Assembly (NCBI RefSeq): GCF_000733845.1
Contig: NZ_JPOI01000001.1
Location: 1,403,501 to 1,467,500 of the forward strand
Direction of reading: 5' to 3'
Source: Geobacillus vulcani PSS1
GTDB taxonomy: Bacteria; Bacillota; Bacilli; Bacillales; Anoxybacillaceae
Length of the DNA: 64,000 bases
Position 1 is the stretch's first letter; every line of letters starts with the position of its first letter. Under the pieces are notes generated by a model that saw only the letters and a list, made by a program, of their open reading frames with translations, searched no databases and was not told the origin of the DNA. The position numbers and the translations under genes were made by a program. This document shows, piece after piece, positions 41,995-50,365 of this stretch.

Positions 41995-42849
41995 ATGGCC
42001 ATGATTTACATCGGACTGACCGGCTGGGGCGATCATGACAGCCTCTATCCGCCCGGTTTGGCGGCGAAAGATAAATTGCCGGAATATGCGGCGCATTTTC
42101 CGACGGTGGAGGTCGATTCGTATTTTTACGCCATTCAGCCGCGTGCGAACGTGGAAAAATGGATTCGCGAGACGCCGCCGTCGTTTCAGTTTATCGTGAA
42201 GGCCTATCAAGGGATGACCGGACATGAGCGCGGCCCGATTCCATATGAAAACAAGGAAGAGATGGTTGTCGCGTTTTTGGAATCGATCGCGCCGTTTCAA
42301 GAAGCGGGAAAATTGGCGATGGTGCTGTTTCAGTTTCCGCCGTGGTTTGACTGCCGGCGCGAGCATGTCGCGTACTTGCGCTGGGTGAAGGCGCGGATGG
42401 GGGAAGTGCCGGCGGCGCTTGAATTTCGGCACCAATCATGGTTTTCGCCGCGCTTTCGCGAAAAGACGCTTCGCTTTATGGAAGAGGAAGGGTGGATTCA
42501 CAGCATTTGCGACGAGCCGCAGGCGGGGGAAGGGTCGGTGCCGACCGTTTTGCATCCGACTAATCGCGAAAAGACGCTGATCCGCCTGCACGGCCGCAAC
42601 GTGCACGGCTGGAACAAGGCGACGGCCGGCGAGAACTGGCGGGCCGTCCGTTATTTATACCGCTACAATGAGCGCGAGCTGCGCGAATGGGCAGATCGCA
42701 TCCGGGCGCTCGAGGCGAAGACGGACAACATTTATGTGCTGTTTAACAACAACTCCGGCGGCGATGCCGCCGATAATGCGAAGCAGCTGATCGACCTGCT
42801 CGGTATTGAATATGCAGGCCTTGCGCCGCGGCAGCTCGATTTATTTTGA
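41995..42849 (+). CDS. yunF: DUF72 TIM-barrel protein
   Basis: A 284-residue DUF72 protein. IYIGLTGWGDHDSLYPPG is the start pattern, VEVDSYFYAIQ the second strand, and the C-terminal NIYVLFNNNSGGDAADNA the conserved end. The biochemical role of DUF72 is unknown. I start at ATG 41995 behind GGAGTGAATTGGTG. It begins a yunF-E-D-C-B run matching B. subtilis. Confidence 0.83.
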   Translation: MAMIYIGLTGWGDHDSLYPPGLAAKDKLPEYAAHFPTVEVDSYFYAIQPRANVEKWIRETPPSFQFIVKAYQGMTGHERGPIPYENKEEMVVAFLESIAPFQEAGKLAMVLFQFPPWFDCRREHVAYLRWVKARMGEVPAALEFRHQSWFSPRFREKTLRFMEEEGWIHSICDEPQAGEGSVPTVLHPTNREKTLIRLHGRNVHGWNKATAGENWRAVRYLYRYNERELREWADRIRALEAKTDNIYVLFNNNSGGDAADNAKQLIDLLGIEYAGLAPRQLDLF

Positions 42850-42875
42850 AGCGATGAGATGGGGGAGACGGGGAG

Positions 42876-43763
42876 ATGTCTTATGCGTTGCTTGCATTGA
42901 TTGGCTTTATGGCCGGAACGGTCGGCAGTTTGGCCGGCCTTGGCGGCGGGGTGATCATCGTGCCGGCGCTTTTGTTTTTCGGCGCGCTCGGCTGGCTGTC
43001 GGCGGTGACGCCGCAAGTCGCGGTCGGCACGTCGTTGGTCGTCATTATTTTCAACGGGCTATCGTCCACGTTGTCGTACATGAAAGACCAAATGGTCGAT
43101 TATCGAAGCGGGCTGCTGTTTAGTCTCGGCAGCGTCCCGGGGGCGGTCGTCGGCGCCTGGGTGAACAATACGCTGAGCGTGGCGCATTTTTCGTTGTACT
43201 TTGGGCTGTTTTTAATCGCCATGTCGCTCTTTTTGTCGCTGAGCCAAAAGAAAACAAAACGCTCGGCGGCAGAGACGGCGGCGGCGAAAGAACATGGGGC
43301 CAAACGAACAGCGGTGGAACAGGCGCAGCCGGCGTCATGGTGGCGGCGGAAAGTCGTCCGCACGTACACCGACCGGAACGGGGACGTTTCTGTTTACCGC
43401 TACCAACCGCTGGCGGCGGTTGCCATCGCCTTTGTCGTCGGCTTTTTCGGCGGGCTGTTTGGCATTGGCGGCGGCTCGTTGATGGTTCCAGCGATGATCG
43501 TGCTCTTTCGTTTTCCGCCCCATGTGGCGGTCGCCACATCGATGTTGATGATTTTTTTGTCTTCACTCGTCGGTTCGCTGACGCATGTGACGATGGGCAA
43601 TGTGAAATGGACGTTTGTCCTCACCCTCATCCCCGGCGTGTGGATCGGCGCGAAGACGGGGGCATGGATCAACAAGCGGATCCCGAGCCGAACGCTTGTC
43701 GTCGTGCTTCGGGTCGTGCTCGTGCTGCTTGGGGTTCGGCTTGTATGGGAAAGTCTGGCGTAG
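42876..43763 (+). CDS. yunE: TauE/SafE-family sulfite/anion exporter
   Basis: A 295-residue membrane protein with two homologous halves, each opening with a Gly-rich helix (GSLAGLGGGVIIVPAL and GGLFGIGGGSLMVPAMI). A charged cytoplasmic linker of about 55 residues joins them. The family exports sulfur-containing anions; the actual substrate is unknown. The next gene starts 16 bases downstream. Confidence 0.85.
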   Translation: MSYALLALIGFMAGTVGSLAGLGGGVIIVPALLFFGALGWLSAVTPQVAVGTSLVVIIFNGLSSTLSYMKDQMVDYRSGLLFSLGSVPGAVVGAWVNNTLSVAHFSLYFGLFLIAMSLFLSLSQKKTKRSAAETAAAKEHGAKRTAVEQAQPASWWRRKVVRTYTDRNGDVSVYRYQPLAAVAIAFVVGFFGGLFGIGGGSLMVPAMIVLFRFPPHVAVATSMLMIFLSSLVGSLTHVTMGNVKWTFVLTLIPGVWIGAKTGAWINKRIPSRTLVVVLRVVLVLLGVRLVWESLA

Positions 43764-43779
43764 TGGAGGAGGGGGAGCA

Positions 43780-45162
43780 TTGAAGCAAATCGTCTATCTT
43801 TATCACACCAACGACGTCCACAGCCATTTTGAACATTGGCCGCAAATCGCCCGCTTTTTGTCGGAACGCAGAAGGGAGCATCGCGCGCGCAACGAGGCGA
43901 TGCTTTTGTTTGATGTCGGCGATTTTCTCGACCGCGTGCACCCGATTACCGAAGCGACGCGGGGGAAGGCGAATGTGGACCTGTTGAACGATCTTGGCTA
44001 TGATGCGGTGACGATCGGCAACAACGAAGGGATCACCTTGGATTACAGCGAACTCGATTCGCTCTACGAGCGGGCGCGGTTTCCGGTTGTCGTCGCCAAT
44101 TTGTTTCGCCGCGACGGCGCGCGGCCGCCGTGGGCGTTGCCGTATGCCGTCATCCCGGCGACAGAGACGTTTCGCATCGGGGTCGTCGGCGCGACCGCTC
44201 CGTTTCGGCATTTTTACGAGTCGCTCGGCTGGACCGTTGCTTCGCCGTTTGAGACGCTGCGGGCGGCGGTGGCGGAGGTGAAGCCGCAGGCGGACTGCGT
44301 CGTTGTCTTGTCCCATCTCGGCGTGCATGATGATGAAAAAATGGCCGCTGAGATTCCGGGCATCAATGTCATTTTAGGCGCCCACACCCATCATCTGTTT
44401 CCGGAAGGGAAACAAGTCAACGGGGCGCTCCTTTGCGCGGCTGGAAAATATGGACAGTACGTCGGCGTCGTCAAGCTCGAGGTTGAAGATGGGCGCTTGG
44501 CGCGGACGTCGGCGGCGGTCGTCGATGTCGCGGCGCTGCCGCGCTCGGAAGAGGTGGAGCGCCGTCTTCGACGCCTCGAGCAGGAAAGCTTGGCGCAGCT
44601 TGAGGCGGAACGGGTCGCCGAACTCGAAGAGGATTTGCCGATCAACTGGTTTGCTCCGTCGCCGCTCGCGCATGTGCTTGCTTCCGCCTTGCGGGAATGG
44701 TGCCAGGCGGACATCGGCATGGTCAACGCCGGCGTGCTGCTTGAGCCGCTGTCGAAAGGGCCGGTGACAAAAAAAGATTTGCACCGCATTTGCCCGCATC
44801 CGCTTAACCCGTGCAAAGTGAAGCTGCGCGGGGCGGAGCTCAAAGAAATTATGATCGAGGCGAATACGGAGCGGATGAAGCATTTGCAGTTTAAAGGGTT
44901 CGGCTTTCGCGGCGAAGTGATGGGGGAAATGGTGTACGACGGCGTGGACATCGAGACCGAACTCGAGGAGGACGGCCAATGGCATATCCGCGGCATTAGG
45001 ATCAACGGTGAACCGCTTGATCCGGAGCGTACGTATGAGGTGGCGACGACCGATATGTTTGCGATCGGCCATTTTTATCCGCAAATTCGGCGGGCGGCGG
45101 AGAAAACGTATTACATGCCGGAGTTTTTGCGCGATCTTCTTGCCTGGAAATTGGCCCGGTAG
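43780..45162 (+). CDS. yunD: Metallophosphatase / 5'-nucleotidase family protein
   Basis: A 460-residue two-domain enzyme of the UshA/5'-nucleotidase family without a signal peptide, hence cytoplasmic. Metal-site motifs are HTNDVHSHF, DVGDFLDR, TIGNNEG, LSHLGVHDD and GAHTHHLF. The C-terminal domain (from about 330) has the substrate-binding fold, with GVLLEPLSKGPVTKKDL and YEVATTDMF. TTG start at 43780 follows GAGGAGGGGGAGC. The substrate is probably a nucleotide or cyclic nucleotide, unproven. Confidence 0.87.
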   Translation: MKQIVYLYHTNDVHSHFEHWPQIARFLSERRREHRARNEAMLLFDVGDFLDRVHPITEATRGKANVDLLNDLGYDAVTIGNNEGITLDYSELDSLYERARFPVVVANLFRRDGARPPWALPYAVIPATETFRIGVVGATAPFRHFYESLGWTVASPFETLRAAVAEVKPQADCVVVLSHLGVHDDEKMAAEIPGINVILGAHTHHLFPEGKQVNGALLCAAGKYGQYVGVVKLEVEDGRLARTSAAVVDVAALPRSEEVERRLRRLEQESLAQLEAERVAELEEDLPINWFAPSPLAHVLASALREWCQADIGMVNAGVLLEPLSKGPVTKKDLHRICPHPLNPCKVKLRGAELKEIMIEANTERMKHLQFKGFGFRGEVMGEMVYDGVDIETELEEDGQWHIRGIRINGEPLDPERTYEVATTDMFAIGHFYPQIRRAAEKTYYMPEFLRDLLAWKLAR

Positions 45163-45223
45163 GCAGGCACTTCTTTTTCCATGCTTCATACATTGGAGTA
45201 TGGAAAGGAGTGTGACTGCGGCG

Positions 45224-45526
45224 ATGGTGGAAGTCAAGCCGATCATCATTGATGGGCATCCGTTTATTGCGGTGTCCGTCCAGCTGCCGAAAACGAATTT
45301 GTTGGCGGTGGCGAGTGAAAAAGGGTACATTATGTGCGGGGCGCTCGATGTGGCGCTGTTGAATGAAAAATTGCGTGACCGCGGCATTATCGCCGGGCGG
45401 GCGGTCGGGGTGCGCACGATTGAACAGTTGCTCGAGGCGCCGCTGGAATCGGTGACAGTCGCCGCTTTGGAGCTCGGCATTGAACAGGGAATGAAAGGAA
45501 AAGACGCGCTGTTGAAAATGCGGTGA
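45224..45526 (+). CDS. yunC: DUF1805 protein YunC
   Basis: A 100-residue protein, near-standard for YunC: KTNLLAVASEKGYIMCGALDVALLNEKL and AGRAVGVRTIEQLLEAPLESVT are the conserved blocks. ATG 45224 is 13 bases after AAAGGAG, a long gap; the nearer in-frame GTG at 45212 would be too close. Function unknown. Confidence 0.85.
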   Translation: MVEVKPIIIDGHPFIAVSVQLPKTNLLAVASEKGYIMCGALDVALLNEKLRDRGIIAGRAVGVRTIEQLLEAPLESVTVAALELGIEQGMKGKDALLKMR

Positions 45527-45532
45527 AATTCT

Positions 45533-45570
45533 CCCTCCTTGCAAGCATACATATAGCTTGTAAAGGAGGG
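45533..45570 (+). promoter_or_regulatory. Hairpin enclosing the yunB ribosome binding site
   Basis: CCCTCCTTGCAAGC and GCTTGTAAAGGAGGG pair almost perfectly around a 9-base loop. The right arm contains the AAAGGAGG that must initiate yunB ten bases downstream. ATTTTCATTTT follows, so the element may also terminate transcription from yunC. Confidence 0.6.
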
Positions 45571-45579
45571 ATTTTCATT

Positions 45580-46326
45580 TTGTTGCGCCCCCGATTCGTG
45601 CGGAGAGGGCCGCTCCCGTTCCGCTATGTGTTTTTATTGACGTTCGTTTTTTTTATGTTCTCGACGGCGGTAAGCCTTTGGATTGTCAATAAGGGCATCA
45701 AGCCGGTGCTCATGGAAATTGCCGAAACAGAAACAAAGCGGATTGCCAACTTGGTGATCAATAACGCCATTGAGCAGCAGTTTCAAAAAGACAACCCTGA
45801 ATTTCGACAGCTGGTCACGGTTCAGAAGGACGAAAGCGGCAAAATTGTGTCAGTTGATTTTGACACCGCGGTGATCAACCGCATCTTATCGGAGACGGAT
45901 GATCATGTGATGGAAAGCTTAAAGGCGGCGACAGAAGGACGGATTGAACGGATGGTTCTTCCCGAAGTCGAATCCGGAACGGGAAACAGCCGCGGCATCA
46001 TTTATTACATTCCGCTTGGACAAATCACGGATAATGTACTCTTGGCCAACCTCGGCCCGCGCATTCCGGTGCAGTTTCAGATCGTCGGCAACGTCAACTC
46101 GGAAGTCACGAAAGAAATTCGAGCCTATGATATTAACAGTTTTTTTATTGAAATTGACATTCATGTATCAGTCGACATCCAAGTCGTCATTCCTTTTGCC
46201 TCGAAAATTTCCAATGTAACAACGGATATTCCCGTTGTGATGCGCTTTATTCCGGGAGAAGTGCCGCAATTTTACAACAAAAACGGCGGTCAAGTCGGCC
46301 CGTCCATCCAGCTTCCGAAGAGGTAG
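45580..46326 (+). CDS. yunB: Sporulation protein YunB
   Basis: A 248-residue protein needed for spore formation in B. subtilis. One N-terminal membrane anchor (YVFLLTFVFFMFSTAVSLWIV) is followed by a long extracytoplasmic domain with NLVINNAIEQQF, IPLGQITDNVLLANLGPRIPV and a beta-rich end. TTG 45580 (or 45583) behind AAAGGAGG; the ATG at 45523 lies inside yunC and has no ribosome site. Confidence 0.85.
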   Translation: MLRPRFVRRGPLPFRYVFLLTFVFFMFSTAVSLWIVNKGIKPVLMEIAETETKRIANLVINNAIEQQFQKDNPEFRQLVTVQKDESGKIVSVDFDTAVINRILSETDDHVMESLKAATEGRIERMVLPEVESGTGNSRGIIYYIPLGQITDNVLLANLGPRIPVQFQIVGNVNSEVTKEIRAYDINSFFIEIDIHVSVDIQVVIPFASKISNVTTDIPVVMRFIPGEVPQFYNKNGGQVGPSIQLPKR

Positions 46327-46458
46327 CGGGAAAGGCTGTCCATGCGTGCCTCTAGAAATCCGGCGGCCGTCATTTTCCTAAATCGATCGTTCTTGATTCG
46401 AGAGAAGAGCGGAGTTTATAAGGTTTTTCAAATTGAGCCTCATTTTTCATCATGATTA

Positions 46459-46551
46459 GCGCAGGAGACCCCCACTTCAACGAATGGGAAGGGCGAAGCC
46501 CAATGAGTAAGTGGGGGAAGAATGCCCTTTCCTCCTCTCGTTGTCTATATC
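46459..46551. mobile_element. Possible IS200/IS605-type end or omega-RNA remnant
   Basis: CCCCCACTT (46469-46477) pairs with AAGTGGGGG (46509-46517), enclosing a smaller GGGCGAAGCCC hairpin. The arrangement and words resemble, from memory, the ends that follow tnpB genes in Geobacillus IS200/IS605 elements, where they form the guide-RNA scaffold. No transposase or tnpB frame is present, so this would be a remnant. Unverified. Confidence 0.35.
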
Positions 46552-46670
46552 GATGCCATTTGAAGCGTTTCCATTTGGAGTTTTTACTGAGGATTGGATC
46601 GACTGTCAGGCGATCGAACCAAGCTGCTTCCAGGCCCATATACGGGTCTGTGAAGCAGGCGGTTGTTCGG
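46552..46670 (+). repeat. Structured repeat, copy A
   Basis: This 119-base stretch recurs at 51932-52035 in the same orientation. Its second half folds into CTGCTTC-CAGGCCC ... GGGTCTG-T-GAAGCAG, a long stem with a 6-base loop that is conserved in copy B with different outer pairs. It lies to the left of the liv operon. Confidence 0.75.
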
Positions 46671-46674
46671 CCTT

Positions 46675-46729
46675 CCGTCACGCCTTGGCGTGACGGAGGC
46701 AAGCCTGCGGCTTGCCTTCGACAGTCGAA
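46675..46729. repeat. Three consecutive hairpins
   Basis: CCGTCACGCC/GGCGTGACGG with a TT centre, then GGCAAGCC/GGCTTGCC with loop TGC, then TTCGAC/GTCGAA with a single A. The three perfect inverted repeats abut each other directly behind repeat copy A and are missing from copy B. Looks like a REP-like or ssDNA-structured element. Confidence 0.6.
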
Positions 46730-46889
46730 AATGGACAAACCGCTTTTCCGTCAAGGATCTGTTCACCTTCTTCGTTGCATATATAGTTCTGTTAGGTTGA
46801 CGGATGCCCGCGTTAGCCGTCGGGAATGGTTTTGACAGAAACATGGAAATGTTATGCAAAAAAAGCGTTCTGTCCGGTGAAGGGCTTTG

Positions 46890-46929
46890 GCTGTTTCTCT
46901 GACGTTTGTCAAGAGGAAACAGCTTTTTT
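46890..46929 (+). terminator. Strong terminator before the liv operon
   Basis: GCTGTTTC-TCT pairs with AGAGGAAACAGC (one bulge) and is followed by TTTTTTG. No gene directly upstream needs it, which suggests a lost gene or an untranslated transcript. Confidence 0.7.
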
Positions 46930-47197
46930 GTTTTTCAAATAGAAAAGAACTAGACGGGCCTCCGCAAATTTTGTAATATTATATTAAATTGAAAATAGTT
47001 TTATTATTTACATAGCAGTTTGAGAGGGGGAATGGTTGGTTCGGCATCGGAAGAAAGGCATGGGATCCCTTTCGCTGCGCTGTCCGGCGCAGCGGATGAG
47101 CGCATAAGGCGGCAGGCGCACTTTGCCGATATGGCCTGCCGAGAAAGGCGTGCGCTCTGGTGTGACAGAACATTTCGAACAATGGGGGGAACAAGAA

Positions 47198-48394
47198 ATG
47201 AAGAAAAAAAGAGTAGCAGGTGTCTTTTTCTCATTGATGCTGACGGCAGGTCTCATGGCCGGTTGCGGCGGCAACCAGCAAGGCGGCAGTTCTTCAGGCG
47301 GGAATGGCGGTGGAGGCGGGGGCGGCGATGTGATTAAAATCGGCGCCAACCTCGAGCTGTCGGGCGGGGTCGCTTCGTACGGCCAGTCGATCGCTGAAGG
47401 GCTTGACTTGGCGCTTGAGGAAATCAACAAAGAAGGAATCAACGGCAAAAAGCTGGAGTTGGTGAAAGTCGACAACAAATCGGAAGCGGCCGAAGCGACG
47501 AACGGCGCGATCAAGTTGATCAGCCAAGATAAAGTCGTTGCCATCATCGGCTCGGCGACGAGCACGAACACGCTTGCCCAAGTGCAAGTCGCCAACGACA
47601 ATAAAGTGCCGCTCATTACGCCGACGGGCACGAACCCAACGATCACGAACAAAGACGGCAAAGTAAATGAGTTCGTTTTCCGGACGTGCTTCATCGACCC
47701 GTTCCAAGGAACGGTGGCGGCCAAATTTGCGTTGAACGAACTGAAAGTGAAAAACGCGGCGGTGTTGATCGACAGCTCGAGCGACTATTCGAAAGGGCTG
47801 GCCGCTTCGTTTAAAGACGCGTTCACCCAAGGCGGCGGCAAAATCGTTGCGGAGGAAGCGTATGTCGCGAAAGACACTGATTTCCGTGCGACGCTGACGC
47901 GCATTAAATCGGCGAATCCGGAATTCATTTTCTTGCCGGGCTATTATGAAGAAGTCGGCCTCATCGTCAAGCAGGCGCGCGAGCTTGGCTTGAACGTGCC
48001 GATCATGGGCGGCGACGGCTGGGATTCGCCGAAGCTGGTCGAGATCGCAGGCAAAGATGCCTTGAACAACACGTACATCACGAACCATTATTCGTCGGGC
48101 GACCCGGATCCGAAAATCCAAGAGTTTGTAAAAGCCTTCAAAGCGAAATACAACAAAGCGCCGGATGCGTTCAACGCGCTTGGTTATGATACGGCCTACT
48201 TCCTGGCGGATGCGATCAAACGGGCCGGCAGCGCCGATCCAGTGAAAATTAAAGACGCGTTGGCGAAAACGAAAGATTTGCAGCTCGTCTCCGGCACGCT
48301 GACGCTCAACGAAAACCATGACCCGGTCAAATCGGCGGCCATTTTGGAATACAAAGACGGGCAACAACAGTTTAAAACAAAAGTCAATCCGTAA
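47198..48394 (+). CDS. livK: Branched-chain amino acid (Liv-type) binding lipoprotein
   Basis: A 398-residue receptor. The signal peptide ends at LMAGC, followed by a Gly/Ser-rich tether and IKIGANLELSGGVASYGQS. IIGSATSTNTLAQVQVAND and PTGTNPTIT are typical Leu/Ile/Val receptor segments. ATG 47198 behind GGGGGGAACAAGAA. First gene of livK-H-M-G-F. Its motifs are closer to classical amino acid receptors than those of the hpa-linked paralogue. Confidence 0.88.
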   Translation: MKKKRVAGVFFSLMLTAGLMAGCGGNQQGGSSSGGNGGGGGGGDVIKIGANLELSGGVASYGQSIAEGLDLALEEINKEGINGKKLELVKVDNKSEAAEATNGAIKLISQDKVVAIIGSATSTNTLAQVQVANDNKVPLITPTGTNPTITNKDGKVNEFVFRTCFIDPFQGTVAAKFALNELKVKNAAVLIDSSSDYSKGLAASFKDAFTQGGGKIVAEEAYVAKDTDFRATLTRIKSANPEFIFLPGYYEEVGLIVKQARELGLNVPIMGGDGWDSPKLVEIAGKDALNNTYITNHYSSGDPDPKIQEFVKAFKAKYNKAPDAFNALGYDTAYFLADAIKRAGSADPVKIKDALAKTKDLQLVSGTLTLNENHDPVKSAAILEYKDGQQQFKTKVNP

Positions 48395-48413
48395 TGAGCC
48401 TATCGGGGCGGGG

Positions 48414-48442
48414 AGGGGGCGCACCCTAGGGGACGCCCCCCT
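48414..48442 (+). promoter_or_regulatory. GC-rich hairpin between livK and livH
   Basis: AGGGGGCG pairs with CGCCCCC(C)T around a 12-base loop, with no strong T-run. It could protect the receptor mRNA and lower permease expression. Confidence 0.5.
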
Positions 48443-48495
48443 GTCCGGCCTTTCTTTTGGGCAAGAAACGAGTTTGCGTTAAGGAGCGTGCAATC

Positions 48496-49374
48496 ATGGA
48501 ACTCATTCAACAGCTCGTGAACGGCATTTCTCTAGGCAGCATTTATGCGCTCATCGCTCTTGGCTATACGATGGTGTACGGCATCGTTCGGCTCATCAAT
48601 TTCGCCCATGGCGACGTCTTTATGGTCGGTTCATTCGTCGGATTTTATGCCGTGACGATGCTTGGCGTTGGCTTCTTTCCGGCGCTTTTGCTGGCGATGG
48701 CATCTTGCGCCGTGCTTGGGATGATCATCGAGCGGATTGCGTACAAGCCATTGCGCCATGCGGCGCGCATTGCGGTGCTCATTACAGCGATCGGCGTTTC
48801 GCTGCTCATTGAGTACGTCACGATTTATTTGCGCGGGGCTCAGCCGGAAGCGTATCCGAGCACGCTGCTGCCGGACCGGAATTTGGAGTTGTTTGGGGTT
48901 GTCATCAGCAGCCAGTCGCTGTTCATCCTCGGCACGTCCCTCGTTTTGATGATCCTTCTTCAGTTCATCGTTCACCGGACAAAAATCGGGAAAGCGATGC
49001 GCGCTGTTTCCCATGATGCGGAAGCGGCCCGGTTGATGGGAATCAACGTCGACAACACGATTTCGGCCACGTTCGCCATTGGTTCGGCGCTCGCGGGGGC
49101 GGCCGGCGTCATTTTTGGCATTTATTATACAAAAATCGAGCCATTGATGGGCATTCTTCCCGGTTTGAAAGCGTTTGTCGCCGCCGTGTTAGGCGGAATC
49201 GGCATCATTCCCGGGGCGATGGTCGGAGGGCTGTTGCTTGGCGTCATTGAATCGCTCGTCAGCGGGCTCGGCTACTCGCTCTGGCGCGACGGAGTGGCGT
49301 TTGTCATTTTAATTCTCATTCTCATTTTCCGGCCGGCCGGATTGTTTGGCAAGAACGTACGAGAAAAAGTGTAA
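48496..49374 (+). CDS. livH: Branched-chain amino acid permease LivH
   Basis: A 292-residue permease. LVNGISLGSIYALIALGYTMVYG and RLINFAHGDVFMVG are near-canonical LivH. IGKAMRAVSHDAEAARLMGI is the cytoplasmic coupling loop. ATG 48496 behind AAGGAGCGTGCAATC. Confidence 0.9.
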   Translation: MELIQQLVNGISLGSIYALIALGYTMVYGIVRLINFAHGDVFMVGSFVGFYAVTMLGVGFFPALLLAMASCAVLGMIIERIAYKPLRHAARIAVLITAIGVSLLIEYVTIYLRGAQPEAYPSTLLPDRNLELFGVVISSQSLFILGTSLVLMILLQFIVHRTKIGKAMRAVSHDAEAARLMGINVDNTISATFAIGSALAGAAGVIFGIYYTKIEPLMGILPGLKAFVAAVLGGIGIIPGAMVGGLLLGVIESLVSGLGYSLWRDGVAFVILILILIFRPAGLFGKNVREKV

Positions 49375-49390
49375 AGGATGGTAGGGGACA

Positions 49391-50365
49391 ATGGCAACTT
49401 GGAAGCGGACTCGTGGATTTTGGGTTTCCGTCATACTGGCCTTCGCCTTTTTCGCTGTTGTCGAGTGGTTGATTGCAAGCGGGACGCTCAATGTGTTTTA
49501 TGTGAACACCCTCTTTTTCATGGCGATCAATGTCATGCTGGCCGCGAGCCTTCACTTGATCATCGGCATCACCGGGCAGTTTTCGATTGGACATGCCGGC
49601 TTTTTCGCCGTCGGCGCTTACGCTTCAGCCGTCATGACGATGAAGTTGCAGCTGCCGTTTGCGGTCGGCGTCTTGACCGCCGGGGTGGCGGCGATGCTCG
49701 CCGGACTCATCATCGGCGTGCCGAGCTTGCGCTTAAAAGGGGACTACTTGGCGATCGCCACGCTTGGGTTTGGCGAAATTGTCCGCATCGCGCTCTTGAA
49801 CATCGATTACGTCGGCGGGGCGAGCGGCATGACGGTGACGCATATGACGACATGGCCGTGGGTGTTCGCCTGCCTGTTTGTCACGATTTTGGTGATCGCC
49901 AACTTCACGAACTCGACGCACGGACGGGCGTGCATCTCGATTCGCGAGGATGAAATCGCCGCCGATGCCATGGGGATCAACACGACGTATTACAAAGTGG
50001 CGGCGTTCGCGATCGGTTCGTTTTTCGCCGGCATCGCCGGGGCGCTGTACGCGCATCACTTTTACATCATTCAGCCGTCGAACTTCGGCTTTTTAAAATC
50101 GTTTGACATTTTGATTTTCGTCGTGCTCGGCGGGCTCGGCAGCCTATCCGGAGCCGTGGTCGCGGCGGTGTTGCTGACGATCGTTTCGACGTTCTTGCAA
50201 AACTATCCGGAAACACGGATGATCATTTACAGCATCGTGCTGATTTTGGTGATGCTGTACCGTCCAACCGGGCTGATGGGGACGAAAGAACTATCTTCGC
50301 TCTTCAAATGGCGGAAGGCAGCGCAGGGAGGAATGAACCATGGCGGCAAAAACACCGTTGCTTAA
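49391..50365 (+). CDS. livM: Branched-chain amino acid permease LivM
   Basis: A 324-residue partner permease. It has HLIIGITGQFSIGHAGFFAVGAY, LRLKGDYLAIATLGFGEI and IREDEIAADAMGINTTYYK. It overlaps livG by 26 bases, more than usual, so the last eight residues share DNA with the livG start. Confidence 0.9.
   Translation: MATWKRTRGFWVSVILAFAFFAVVEWLIASGTLNVFYVNTLFFMAINVMLAASLHLIIGITGQFSIGHAGFFAVGAYASAVMTMKLQLPFAVGVLTAGVAAMLAGLIIGVPSLRLKGDYLAIATLGFGEIVRIALLNIDYVGGASGMTVTHMTTWPWVFACLFVTILVIANFTNSTHGRACISIREDEIAADAMGINTTYYKVAAFAIGSFFAGIAGALYAHHFYIIQPSNFGFLKSFDILIFVVLGGLGSLSGAVVAAVLLTIVSTFLQNYPETRMIIYSIVLILVMLYRPTGLMGTKELSSLFKWRKAAQGGMNHGGKNTVA

Larger units (their letters stand above)
46327..47197. 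other. Non-coding stretch with mobile-element-like structures
   Basis: About 870 bases without a convincing gene. In order it holds a 9-bp-stem hairpin (46469-46517), a repeat shared with 51932-52035, three back-to-back hairpins (46675-46729), a strong terminator (46890-46929) and an AT-rich segment just before a liv operon. Frames across it are short and lack family features. Confidence 0.6.

Noticed and set aside
46370..46835. Frames of about 120 residues on both strands in the intergenic repeat region
   Set aside because: They read through hairpins and repeats, lack ribosome sites, and are not preserved in the second repeat copy.
46970..47030. CodY box upstream of livK
   Set aside because: The best matches to AATTTTCWGAAAATT in this AT-rich stretch have five or more mismatches.
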